Part shown: positions 33,101-45,295 of the stretch, in pieces | How the letters are laid out: each line of letters opens with the position of its first letter | Numbering within the stretch: the first letter of the stretch is position 1 | NCBI GenBank assembly: GCA_038030265.1 | Contig: CM075941.1 | Span: 10,974,001-11,038,000 of the forward strand | Source: Corythucha ciliata | Lineage: Eukaryota > Arthropoda > Insecta > Hemiptera > Tingidae | DNA length: 64,000 nt | Direction of reading: 5' to 3' | Notes under the pieces: generated by a model | Told to the model about the DNA's origin: nothing | The model's input: only the letters and a program-made list of their open reading frames with translations | Databases searched by the model: none | Made by a program: the position numbers and the translations under genes

Positions 33101-33819
33101 CTGGAAGTTAGCAACGTACGCTTGCGTTCTTTCCATGGGCCACGTACTGTATAAATATGAAGGTGTCCGAAGTGGAAGTTCGAGAGTTTTGTCCCCAGCC
33201 CCCCAGAATCGGGGGGGGGGGGGGTGTTTTGCCACGAAAAATCCGTACTCGAGCACCCACGCCAAACACAAGGGCCTTTTACCCACTAAAAACAAATTCA
33301 CCCCCTCCCATCACTCCGTCAAAACCTCCTTCCCAGAAACGTGAAAAAACTCGGTCGTTCTGCACCGATATATCACCCCCCCCCCCCTTCAACAGAAATG
33401 TGACTAATCCCAGCATTTCCAACCAAAATCTCCCCCCATACCACGGGCTACGCCACGCCCGATACCTCCTCCACCACAAAAATTAAATAAATAATCTGAA
33501 ACTGGACATCCAACTCAAAAACTGCCCACTATTTTCCGCATAATGGTAAAATTCTGCTATTAAACATGGGCATATCATCACCTCTTGGACGGCTGAAAAA
33601 TTTAACGTTTTATAGCCATTAAGCCAATGACTGGAGCGAAATTGTCCGTTATGGGGCGAAATAGTAGGTTTAGATGGTTGAAACAATCAGATTATGCGAC
33701 TGAATTTCCAGTTTTTGAGGATGGATAGTAAGATTTGTCTGATAAAATTCACTTCTGCCTTTTTAAAAATAATCAATTTCTACTGAGTAGAGCATTACAG
33801 TGTTTAGTTTTATGAAAAT
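33101..33819. other. No gene seen downstream of NUP214
   Basis: This short interval holds several poly-C/poly-G runs (for example 33209 and 33367) and nondescript sequence. The 3' UTR of NUP214 (minus strand) must begin at 33819. I saw no convincing AATAAA on that strand close to the stop. Confidence 0.4.
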
Positions 33820-36800
33820 TCAGCGCCACGTATTAAATGAGCTCCCCCTGAAGAAACAAGAAAAAAAAGAAACAATTTTGCTTGAAATGAAATTCGTTCA
33901 AACCTGTAGAGAGAGAGAGAGAAAACAAAAAATCACTCACCCAAACGCCGGCGTATTTGAGAATGCCTGCTGCGGTTTATTTTGCTGTGGACTTCCAAAA
34001 GCGGATCCACCGAAGGCGGGCTGTTGTTGTTGTTGTTGTTGAGCGCCCTGCTGCGCTAAATTACCGAATGAGTCCATGTTCTGCGAGGCTAACTTGTCAA
34101 AAGCAGGCGATGCTACGCCGGAGGACCCGCCAAACGGAGAGGCTAAACGATTTAACAAAATTGTAGTTTTCCTAACGCGCAGGAGTGGTAGGGTGGGGGG
34201 ATAAATCCAGTGGAATGGGGGGAGAGGGGTGAAAAATTCCTTACTGGTCGGTGACGAGCCAAACATAGACGGAGCGGCGCCAAAAGAGGGCGATGAGCCG
34301 AAAGTGGGTTGTCCTCCAAATACGGTGCCACCTGACGGCGAACCGAATGGGCTCGCTAGATAAACGGGGAAACGAGTACAAAAAAATCATTGAAAAACAA
34401 ATATTACGTGAATATAAGAAGTGACATTTACATGATGTGGGTGATTGGAAAGCTCCGAATCCCGTTTGAGCAACAGGTGGATTCGTTCCACCGGTGAATG
34501 CTCCTCCGCCGAACATGTTGCCACTTGAGGTTCTGAAAAGGTTTGTTTGAGGTGAGGCGGGCTGAGAGAATGAGCTTGAGCCGAAGAGGGAGCCACTGCT
34601 TGAACCAAAAGTTCCGGCCCTTCGTACAAAAAATTAGTTTTATTCTTTTTTTTAAAAAATGATAATAATAAGTTTTGTTACTTACGCGGGGGAAGTCTGA
34701 CCGAAAGTGGGCGTTTGACCGAAGACCGGAGCCCCACCGAAAACATTCGCCGCTGGTTTTTGAGCGACTGAGCCGAACCCACTGAAAACACTACCCGTTT
34801 GTTGCTGTTGAGAGTCGGCCGCAGTTGACGTCGGAGCGCTCGGACTAGTTATGGGCTGCCTGAAAAAAGAGGGACCTCCCGTTGTGGTAGCCGCGGTAAA
34901 ACCACCAGAGCCGAACATCGGGGCCACCGTAGTGGAAGCCGTGGTTGCTGCCGGTGGCGGTGGCTGCGTCGGCGCTCCACCGAAAATTGACGCGGCGGTG
35001 ACTGTAGTGACGGACGAGGAGGTTGACGACGTCGTTGCAGCGTTGGAAGGACTGCCGAAAAACGAGCTATTCGAAAGAGCGGAAGTAACGCCGAACAACG
35101 AACCGCCGCCACCCGGCGACGGTACAGTGGAAGACGCTGGTGGAGGCGCTGCAGTCGTGGCTGGTGCGGCGGCGGCAGCGACTACCCCGGCGAAAGCTGG
35201 CGTTGACGACGAAACCGTCGGTACGGAGCCAAACAAGGGTTTGTCGATTGAACCGGCCGGTGATTTGACTTGATTGGTTGAGTTAGCGGCGAAAACTGTG
35301 GACTGACCAAAAACGGAGGGCGACGTTGAAACTGGGGCTTGAGTCGAAGCTCCAAAAAGAGGAGTGGACGAAAATGAGGCGACGCTTCCGAAATTCACAG
35401 CACTGGGGGCCATAGACGCTGTAGTCACGGGTGTTGCAGTCACAGCCGACGCAGGCGTTGACGTTGTTGGAGCCGACGTCACGACAGGATTCGACACGAC
35501 AGAAAACGGCGTCACGGTCAGCGAAGGCGTAGACAAGGGTTGCTGTGACGTCGTTGTTGCCGTCAGCAGGAAGGACGAAGTCGGGGCAACTGACGTCGTG
35601 GCGGCTACCGACTGAGATGCCTCTGTTGTCGTCACCGCAGCGAAACTACTGGTAGCGGACGAGGTAGTAGAGACTGACAACGCGGAAAAAGACGGCAAAC
35701 CGAAAGAGCTCTCAGCTACATTACTTTCCGTCACAGCGGCTTTCAAACCCTCACCTCCGAATAATGGACTCGCCGTTGTGCCACCAGAACTCAGCGTTTG
35801 ACTACTACCAAAGAACGGCATCGTGCCGCTCAGAACACTCGCGGAGAAACCTTGCGCTAGATTCGTCGAAAAAGGTATTGCAGACGTTGACGAAGGGATC
35901 GAGTTGGACAAAGGTTTCGGTGGGTTCACAGTTGACGACACCGAAGCGCTCGTAGTAGCAGGCGAACTGAAGGCGGAAGTCTTTGCCAAAGTTGAAGCCG
36001 GTTTACCGCTGAAAATCGACGGGGTACTGTTCAATGGCGCAGTCGAGCTGAAAGACCACGAAGGTGTTGACGCGGTCGAAAATGAGTTGGTTGTCTTCGC
36101 CTGAGCGAAAGAAAATCCTGTTATCGTAGTCGGAAAAAGCGAAGTTGTCTTTACGCTCGTAGTTACAGTCGTATCCGTCGATGAAAATGCTTGATTCGGC
36201 ACAGGTAATTGAAACGTCGACTTAGCAGTAGGCACTGATACTGTCGTCTGATTGGAGGCCGAAGGTTTGGCAATAGGCGCAGCCGAGAATGCAGGCACCG
36301 CCTGGGTTGGGAAAGAAAATGGCGGCTTCGTCGACGATGGCGTCAAAGCGGTTGAACTTGACACGACAACATTCGGTGGTTTATCGACAGTTTTGGAAGC
36401 TGGGGAATTCGTCGACAGGTTGTTAGCCGGTTTCGGTACCGGAGTTTCCGTTGCTTTCTGAAGTGCCGGCGTTGTCGCCGTCACTTGCGATGGTTTGGTG
36501 ACCAATGGCGTGGACGCGAATAAACTTTTGACGACAGATGATTTCGTACCGGTGGGTGCTGCAATCGGCGTCGAGACAGGGGGAGGAATCGAAGAGGAGG
36601 GTGGAACGGGAGACGGTTCAACCATCGTCAGCGAGCTTGACGGTGGAGACACAGGCGACGCCATTCTCAGGGATCGAAGCAAATCGTTCTGCGGAGCTAC
36701 CGGTCGAACGGTTTTTGTTTGAATGACGAATGATCGCCGTTTGTGCCAGTCCTGGAGCGACGCCAATTTGTCCGGAGGAAGCTCGCGTATGGCGTTGGCC

Positions 36801-39800
36801 AACAGGGTGTACCGCGTTGCTGTTTCAGTCAATGAGGAGTCGGTGATTTTTGTGGCGATAAGTTTGTCCGCGAGTCTCTCAAGCGCTTCCTGTCCAGTGG
36901 AGCATTGTCGATATTCCGTCACTATCGGAGGGACACGACGCCGAACAACCACCATGCGAGCTTGAAGTTTCTCAACTTTCGCTTTTTCCTCTTCAGCTAC
37001 TTTCAACAGTAACTTGATTGTTTCGTAAATTTTCTCCAATTCCGGTACGTCAAATTTTTGAGATCTGCAATGCAAAGAAATTAATAGCTCTGTTCGCGAA
37101 CCTGCTCTGGGATGCACCAGGGCGCACCCCAAAAGCGTTCGCGATAAATTAGGCAAGCTGGTGTCATGATGGGGGGGGGAGAAGGGGCTTTAGGAGACAG
37201 AGAAAGTAACACGGCTGTTTGTGTTCTGCCCTGCACTACACTACACTTTTTCTCCGCGAACAGACCTATTATTGCCCTGTAGAACTCGTCATACACATGT
37301 TACATTCACCCCCCCCCCCTTACACACACAAAATTCAAGGATCTAAAATGACAAGGATGATCTCTTCCTTGTTGAGCGTGCCGGGGGGGGGGAGATACCC
37401 CTCCCGGACAATATCATGACAAGGCCCACCCCAAGACAAACTTGAAAAACACTCACGATGACCCAGGAGACTGCTTTGCCCAAATAGCGTCCAATTGAGC
37501 CGAAGTAGCGGCGATTTGATTTTCCAAATAGTAGGCCGCCTTGTTGATACATTTCATGATTCTCTTAATGACAGGATCCAATTCTTGCGACTCGACAACT
37601 TCGAAATATCTGGGAAAATGGCACGTGACCGACAGGTGTTGGTGGTGCTGGGGGGGGGGGGGGTGAAAAAACCTTTGACTGTTGGTCTGCCGTCGTTTGG
37701 CTTTCGCATTTTCAATCCAACCGCACATTTCAATCAACGTGGTCCTAAGAGCGGCCACTTCACTCATTTGGGCCGATGTGGTTTCCCGTAGGTCTTTTTC
37801 AAACGATTCCAAATTGTCGATAGCGACGGTTTTTTTCACGAGATCGTCCTCGTTTATCTGAAAAAAAAAAAAAAAAAAGTGAAATGAACGTAGCGTCGAC
37901 AGGATATGGGAAAAGACTTACTTGGAAGTCAAACTTTTTCGCCTTCGAAGCGTTGATAATTTTTTGAACGGTGTTTAGTTCATCGTTGACGGCCTTCCAA
38001 TAGACCGTCTCGTCCACGGGCTTCGGCTCCGGTTTTTTCTCGGCTAAATTAATAATTCGTTCGACGGGGTGAAGGGGTAGCACAAAATTAAATTTAAAAA
38101 TTTACCTTTCGGAGGTGTTGCAGACGATGGTTGTTGGATTTGAGGCGGTTTGTCACTTTTTTGTAGAGAGATCGACGTTGCTTGCTGAGCCTGAGGTTGA
38201 GGGTGAACTGGTGCCGAACTGGCCACAGGTTTTTGATTAGCGGCGATAGCTGGTTCTGGCTGTGAAAACATGGAAAGCGGCCGTTGTTGATTCTGCGTCA
38301 ATTCGGCTGCAGGTTGTTGCTGCTGCTGCGGCGGCTGCACCTGTGGCTGCGGATGTTGTTGTGGCGGCTGCGGCTGTGGATGTTGTTGTTGCTGCTGCTG
38401 CTGCTGCGGCGGCGGCGGCTGCGAGGAAGATTGCGTCGAAAATGCGGGTTGCGTCATTCCCAACTGTTGGAACGGCGAGGTTTGAGGAAATTGAAATTGT
38501 TGAGAAGTTGCGAGAACAGAAGCTGGAGCAGGTGCAGCTGAGGGAATGGATGCCGACGATGAAAAAGGAATCGAACCGAACTGAGGCGCCGCTGGAAATC
38601 CTGTTGTTATTCCACTCGTTAAGCTACTCACCAGGCTGTTAGATAAGTCAAATTAAGGGTCAAAGTACAGCTGAAAAACGTAAATAAATTGATAATTACT
38701 TGGGCGACTTCAACGAGTTCCCGTCTGGAGCAACCTGCAAAACAAAAACTTTTGTGAACTCTTCCCCTCTCTTCTATTTTTTTCTTTTATGTTCTGTCCA
38801 CTGATGGACTCTCGAACGTGTTGCTTAATTTCGATAGTTCGATTTGTTCACTCCCACCAAACTAAAGAACTCAACGAAAAAAACTTTAACGGCCCCGTTC
38901 ACAAGGCATGCAGTGACTCCTAACCTGGGGGGCGCAAGTGGTTTGTAGAGGGGGCGTAAACGTGTCCCCATGCCCTTAGGGGTGAGACCCATATCATACA
39001 AATGCATCGGAAACTTCAGGAACGTCATATTTTTGTTTCTTTCTTTACGTTGTCCATATGAGCCCCACAGACCATAATACTCAATTGAGAAATGCAGTCG
39101 GCAGGACTGTCGAGTCCTTCATCCCCGGGCCTCAAAAATCAGGAAAAGGAAGAAAAAAGGAAAGTTTTACTGGAGCTCAACTGATGTTGGAGCTTTGCAG
39201 TGGTTGGGTCTTCTATGCATTTGGGGCTTTTAATGTGGTTCGGAGCATAGATGTAGCTAGACCTTTTGTTGTGGTTGGACCTTTGCTGTGATTGGACTTT
39301 TACTGTGGTTGGAACTTAGCTGTGGTTTGACCATTGCTGTGGTTGTGAGCTTTGCTATGGTTGGAGCTTTGATGTGGTTGGGCCTTTGCTGTGGTTGTAA
39401 TTTAACTGTGGTTCGAGCATAGCTGTGGTTTGAACATTGCTGTGGTTAGACCTTTGCATTTTTGGTTGGAGCTTTGCTGTGGTTTGACCATTGCCGCGGT
39501 TAGACTTTGCTGTGGTTACGTTCCTGTTGTAGGTCCAACCACAACAACGCTCACAACCACAGCACTGGTCAAACCATAGCAAAGGTCTAACCACAGCAAA
39601 AGTCAGACCACAGCAAAGGTCCAACCGCAGCAATGATCCGCAATCACAGCAATGGTCAAACCCCAGCAAAAGGTGAAACCAAAGCCAAGGTCCAACCCCA
39701 GCGATGGTCGAACCACAGCAAAGCTCCAACCACCATTTATCCATTGCTGTGATTGGAGCTTTTCTGTGGTTGGACATTTCCTGTGGTTGTACCATGTCAT

Positions 39801-42800
39801 TTGTTTCACCTTTGTGCTTGAAGTGTTGCTGTCGTTGGAGGTTCTACTGTGGTTACAGCTTCGCTGGGGTTGGACCTTGGCTGTGTGGTTAGGCCTTGTG
39901 GAGTCATTGTACTGTGTTGGGGTCTTCTTGGTGTTTGGCTGCGATTGGAGCTTTACTGTAGTTGGATGAAGGCCTTTCGAGAAAGAAGCCAGGGTAGCAG
40001 CACTGGGTCTGTTCCACTAAGGTGAAAGGGCCCCATTGAGTTTTGTCCCTGGGCTCAAATATTCTCTATCCACGGCCCTCATGACAGTAGGCCCCGACGA
40101 TCAAAATCCACCCATCGCGTCCCTAAGAGAGTAGCGAGTTGCTTACGGGGCCGTCTCAATGCCACACGTTCTCCCGGCCACCTCCACCAGAAGCCATATG
40201 CCGGCTCCCCCCCCCCCTACTCAAAGCCAGCGACTCTCCAAACTATCGTACCCAGCGCTCAGGCAACCATTTTCATCTCGATGGTCCGTCAGCGCTGCTG
40301 ATGTTGCCCGACCTCGCTGGGCTCTTTCATGCCGAGGAGCTCGCTATCTCGGCAGCTCTCCTTCTAGATCTTTCCCCTGCAAACAAACTGAGGCTTCCTG
40401 AGAATCGCTTGCCACTAAACATCTCCTCAGTGTGGTGCCTCGAGCACCTATGACATATAACTCCCACCACAAGACAGTTAATAGCTCAGTCTATTGAGTG
40501 GGCTTCCCCATAGGACTACATTCCCAGTGGAAAAACTTTACGCCAAGAGTTGAGCCACCATGTGAGTTGGACAAACGACGAATACGCCCAAAAATGGGAA
40601 ATATTTGTTAGCCACTGGCCACAAGCGCAAGCAAAACAGATTTTTACAAGAGAAAGGAGGAAGGTTATTGTGTCGTGGGTACCGCCTCAAGCTGCCATAC
40701 TCCAGAAATCCAATTACCCCCAACCCACCCCCGCATTAACAAGTCTCCATAGCTTTATTAATAGGCTCAGCAGCGATGGATACCATAAGCCATGCAAGCG
40801 CGCGGTTTTTGGACCGTGCTACCATGTTTTGGTCCAGTACAACAGAAATTAACGGGTATGGACCACTAAAAATCCCGTTAGGTACCACTTGAAGACGCGT
40901 CCAATTACAGAGGTACACCTTATTCCTATCACATATCGGCCCCACGATGACCAGTCGCCGAGCGATTCCGTCTCACGGTCTTGACAGCGCGCGTTCTCTT
41001 ACGCTCTCTAGGGTCAAGGCCGGCCCACATTTTTTGGTCGTGGGCCATTACCGAAGTTGTAAGACCGCAAGCGGGCCAACTCCCTCCCTCATGCACCACC
41101 ACACCACAAATCAAACACACTGATTTTTCTGCGTTACGTAAAGTATGATAGTTATGGCAGAGCCCCCACCCCAGCCCACTGACCTTACCAAGTCCAGATT
41201 TACAGAAAACGTTAAATTATACTCAGATGTTGAATTTGTATGAGCGTAGACTACGTATTTTCCACAGCTTCCGGGGCCCTAAAGAGAGATTTTCAGTAGA
41301 GGAGCGAGAACCCCCCCCCCCTCCAACCAATACTACCAATCAAGCATAGTTACACAGCTAGGCGTGATAACCGAGGTGACGAAACAGCTAGTTCCCAAGT
41401 CACCTTCACCGGTCTTTGTAACGTCAATGGCTAGAATTTTCGGATTTCTACATTTTTACCCCAATTCAGCTGATTTGCCACTCGCAAACAATCAATCTCG
41501 CGGGTCAGGCCCGCTTAAAAACCAAAATTTGGTGGAATCGGCGCTCACAAAACCCAATTTCCTGGGGTTTACTCCCTCAACAAGCCGATTTCGCAGGACT
41601 GACTCCCTAAAAGGCCAATTTCGCGCGGTTAACTGATCATAAAAGTCATTTGACGGGTTTTGATCCATGATTTGGCGCTTATAGATCCCTGACAAACTTG
41701 TGAGTTGTTCAAGAACCAATTTGGCCTTTGCCTCGTTAAAAAAAAAATCACGGATTTGCCTCTTTTAAATACAAAAGTTCGCTCCCTAAAAAAGCTATCA
41801 TCACAGATTTCACACCTAAAAGATTAAAACTTCTAGTGTCTGGCTCATTCTGCAGAGAAGTTTTTGGAGTCTGAGTCCTTTCAAAAACAATATTTCGCAG
41901 GGTTGACCCATTTTACGGGATTGGTTAACCCACAACCGAGTGATTGCCGAGTGAATTCCTGTGCGCGTTAGTCTTTGTGTAGGTATGACTCAAAGTTATA
42001 GCTGTCACGTTTTAGCAATCGTACGGGAAAGCGCCTTAAAACCACATCTAAATCGGCGAAACTGCGTATCGTGAGAATTAACGACACGGGTAATGAAAAT
42101 ATCGAAACGAATGATCAAACGAGCCGTTAAAGGATTCCGACCTTTGAAGGAGCTCTCCCAGTAGTTTCGGTGTTTTTAGCCAGATTTCAGGGGCGACACG
42201 AATTTCTCCGCAGACAACGGCCGCGAAAAAAATCGAATGCCCCGAATTACAAAAGGAAGAGCCTCGACGCAGAAGTTGACCGAAATCAAAAACGCTCTTT
42301 TCTTGCCACTTTGAACGCTGACGGGTGTGTTTGGGACGGGAACGAAGGTATTTGACCATTTTCGCAATTGTTCCTTATCCGAACAATAGCGTCCTGCTCA
42401 AATCGGAACACTTGGAAAAACGTAAAATAGCCCAAAACCGTAAAAAATCACCCGCTCAATTCCTGAACGATTTTCAGATTCAAAATGGGACGTAACTACA
42501 AATCATGAGGTTTAACGACACGGGAACTCCAAAAAATTGGAACGAATTTGCTGAGCATCTGCAACTTGCAACGTTCTTTTCACCTTGCTGGATGAAATGA
42601 AAATTGTCGCGAGGTTAGCATGCGGTAAGAAGTTGAGTTGAGAAAACGCTATTAGTGCATTTACTTCTGCGCATGTCTTGTGTACTTCTTCCTAAAAATC
42701 TCAATACAAAGTAGAAAATAATTTAAAGGCACTTACTTGGGTGAAATACTGTTCTGGTAAAGGCTGAGGCGGCGTGCATATATTAGGTGTACCGGGAAAT

Positions 42801-44293
42801 AGATTGACAGCATGGAATAGACACAATACGCCATCGTGGCTCATCATCAGCAAAATAGGCATCGGGGGAATCGTTAGATTCTCGACTGAAAACCCCCAAC
42901 ACATCAATCCTCCAGTGTTTCAAGTAATAACACGTGACCAAATGCCCACCTATGGGAATGGGACGATTACAGCTGGTGTCGACTGTCATTCCAATGGTAA
43001 ATGCGTCTTCGTGGTTGTCCCTCAAAGGTAACTCGGCGCGACACGAACCGTCTTGAACCCACTGGACCCAGTTCTCATTTTCTTGAACCAGTACAGCGGC
43101 TTCGGAGGCGTTACCGGTGCTCGTAACCACTAAATTCCTGTAAAAAATCAACAATGAAGAAACTGGAAAAAATTGGAAAGAGGGAAGCGATTACCAAGGG
43201 GTGAGGTATGAGAAAAAATATTCCGGGCGAGCCACATCAGAGCAAAAGAAAACGTCGTCAAAGTTGACGAAGGATTGATTGCCGCCAGTTTTGGGCACGT
43301 CAACTATGTGCAATTCAGCCTTGGCGGAAGGGTCACCGGTGTCAACGTAGGCGGCTATAAACTGATACGTGGACAGCCAATGAACGCTGACAACTTTCAG
43401 TGGACCCTTTTGATTCGCTTTGACAGGCGGTGGAAACGTTTTAACGGCTTTCAGGTCGGGTTTGAATTGAGTCAGCGAACCGTTCCACGAGCCGATGACC
43501 GCCTGCTTACCCTTGGGACTCCAGCACATGCAACTAAAGGGAAAAAAGTGTTTGGAACGGTAACTGTCACGGTGGCCCCCAAAAACAACTTACGATGCCT
43601 GTGATGAGGGGGGTGCCGACGATATGGTCGGTCCACCGGCTTCTTTGAATTCGACGACGAGAACCGACCCGTCGGACATGACCGCTCCAATCACGCCGGC
43701 CATGGCGGGGTTCCATTGTAAATCGGTCACTCTAACACCGGGGCTACTACTTAAACGTACTTCGCCAGTTTTCCTCACTACTGCCTCAGTCGCGAACGAC
43801 TTGACGTTGTAGACTTGAAGTAGAGCGCAATCCGTCACGAGGCAAACAGCTAAAGACTCACCGTCAGAACTGACGTCGACGTGACTCGGCCGAGTGGGCA
43901 GACTCAACAGGCGTCTCGGGTAGGTCTCGAGAGTCGCGTTATTTTTACTCTGCCCGTCTTGAATCGCAAGGATTTTGTCCGTTTGTACACCTGAACAAAA
44001 AAATAGCCTCTAGTCAGCCTACGCTTCACAATATTGGCATGTCCTCCGATTGACGTACATTGAATCCCGTTCGGCTCGCAAGCGAACACCAATCCATACT
44101 TGTTACAACAGGCGATAGATTTAACAGGATGACTTCGATCAAGTGCCGAATTTGAAGGGAACACTCTTAAGCGAGTCACTTGACTGAATTTGAATTCCTA
44201 TGATACAGCAAAAGGCATGAGTTAATCACCCCAAACCAAAAACCTAAAAAACCGTACCTGGACTTCCTTGGTTTTAGGCGCCGGAACTGACAT
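33820..44293 (-). CDS. NUP214: NUP214, nuclear pore FG nucleoporin (16 exons, complete)
   Basis: Minus-strand exons: 44258-44293, 44059-44197, 43594-43990, 43195-43533, 42950-43137, 42737-42885, 38700-38734, 38106-38635, 37922-38043, 37673-37857, 37457-37609, 34686-37064, 34432-34619, 34245-34355, 33941-34142, 33820-33847. Phases agree throughout, giving 1726 residues (human 2090). Residues 1-416 form the N-terminal beta-propeller (NKYGLVFAC, CWSPKGKQA, HDGVLCLFHAVN), which in human binds the DDX19 RNA helicase. Residues about 417-604 are Ser/Pro/Gln-rich with a long polyQ. About 605-890 is coiled coil, the part that joins NUP88/NUP62. About 890-1726 is FG repeats (SLFG, PAFG, VFGG) that bind export receptors at the cytoplasmic face. 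The last exon encodes a short tail ending NTWR. Exons 1-2 and 16 are inferred from splice sites and phase. Confidence 0.93.
39180..39965. repeat. Degenerate GCTGTGGTTGGACCTTT array with two orientation switches
   Basis: A unit of about 24 bp, GCTGTGGTTGGACCTTT, is repeated on + from about 39180 to 39530. It switches to its complement (AAAGGTCCAACCACAGC) from 39535 to 39735, then back to the first sense until about 39960. Inversions therefore lie at about 39533 and 39738. The array is inside NUP214 intron 6. Confidence 0.7.
41480..41960. repeat. Degenerate array, inverse sense of the 10800-12690 family
   Basis: Units such as CCAATTTCGCGGGTTGACTC and CCGATTTCGCAGGACTGACT recur about ten times. 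They resemble the complement of the GAAATTGGTTTTT units at 10800-12690. Confidence 0.5.
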
Positions 44294-44527
44294 TATCAGC
44301 ACGCTAAAATCACATAAACCTCGTAATAAATTAAATTATTAATAATAATTATCGGAAAACATCTCTTTAAAATTCAAGAAGACCCCAACAATCTTAACCC
44401 ATCGAGCGATAAACTACCTGGGCGCGAACCGTAAACTAACCTGCTCGTCAGAAGCATCAAGTTTTATCATTTTGCCTACTGATCCTCTGTGGTCATTATA
44501 GTGAACAAATTACTGAAATTTAATTAA

Positions 44528-44799
44528 TTAAGAACTTCCCGGTATGTATAATTTAACGTTAAGACCAATTTTGTCTTTAGCTTGTAAAGTTTTGTAAGAG
44601 TAGGAGTCGAGTAAGCCACCCGCCCGACGGTTATGTATGTGCACGATCCATCGTCCGATTCTGATAGAAAACTTGAGTTTCAAGTTAAACAATTTGAAAT
44701 TATTTTTGTCCATTTGAACATTCCCAAAAATTAATGATTCGGACGAAAATGTGATCCACCCGGGCACGTTCCAAGTTTGGGGTCTGTTTCGTATTAATC
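44528..44799 (-). CDS. Probable last exon of an unidentified gene
   Basis: An acceptor-like TTTCTCTAG precedes 44799 (minus). An open frame of about 90 residues then runs to a TAA at 44528, with balanced composition unlike the repeat-derived frames: RPQTWNVPGWITFSSES, FGNVQMDKNNFKLFNL, IHNRRAGGLLDSYSYKTL. It looks like a beta-rich domain end, but I do not recognise the family. It lies 235 bp upstream of the NUP214 start on the same strand, so it may be the end of an upstream neighbour whose other exons lie beyond the fold-back element. I could not find those exons, so it may also be a gene relic. Confidence 0.4.
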
Positions 44800-45295
44800 C
44801 TAGAGAAATGAGAGGGCCTATCAGTCAATTTTTTAGGTCATCAGGATCAGGCTCCTTGTCACATAATGGCATGGGCATGGAGATTGAAACCCCAAAAGTG
44901 ACCGGGACTTGTAACGGTAAAGGGTGAGAATCGGCTTGGTGAATTGTTCCACCTCCAAAGCTCCGTCTTTTTCTGGGAGTGGGTTGTTGATGAATGATGC
45001 AGGTCCGCAGTTGCTGAGCTCAAGTTACAGAAACACCGCAAGACCAACGCCCCAAAAAGCTCCAACCACAGAAAACCCCAACTCGATGAGCATCCATACA
45101 AGTAAAAATGCGAACCACCGAAAAACTCCAGGCAATACCCCCCCCCCCCCACCGAAAAACTTCATGCAATCCCCCCCCCCACCATCAAAGATCTCCAACC
45201 ACAGGAAATCCTAACTTGATGAAAAGCTCCAACCACTATAAAACTGCTACCACAGAAAAAGAAAAAAAAAAAATACTTGGACCGACCACATAAAT
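44800..45295. other. No gene seen; CCAACCACAGAAAA-type units
   Basis: From about 45050 the units AAAGCTCCAACCACAGAAAA begin, intermixed with poly-C runs (45137 and 45170). They are related in theme to the arrays in the adjoining fold-back element. Confidence 0.4.

Larger units (their letters stand above)
38735..42736. other. NUP214 intron 6, 4 kb, repeat-filled
   Basis: The intron separates the beta-propeller exons from the rest and is far longer than the others in the gene (about 55-400 bp). It contains the array at 39180-39965, the array at 41480-41960, several poly-C runs and a Harbinger-end-like word at 38888. A GC-rich stretch at 40130-40460 and open frames at 40550-40852 show no recognisable domain. 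Confidence 0.7.

Noticed and set aside
34851..35273. Long open frame on the + strand across the NUP214 FG region (also 35364-36104)
   Set aside because: It is the complement of the FG-repeat exon; codon bias in the Ser/Thr/Ala-rich exon removes stops on the opposite strand.
38262..38642. Ala/Val-rich and Leu/Arg-rich open frames on +
   Set aside because: They are antisense readings of the polyglutamine stretch of NUP214.
40480..40540. A possible tRNA (TAGCTCAGT-like A box)
   Set aside because: No B box or cloverleaf could be formed downstream.
40550..40852. 100-codon frame in NUP214 intron 6
   Set aside because: No recognisable domain, flanked by repeats, and no splice or promoter evidence; probably chance.
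44924..45293. Pro/Thr/Lys-rich open frames
   Set aside because: They are produced by the CCAACCACAGAAAA repeat units and poly-C runs; no domain is seen.
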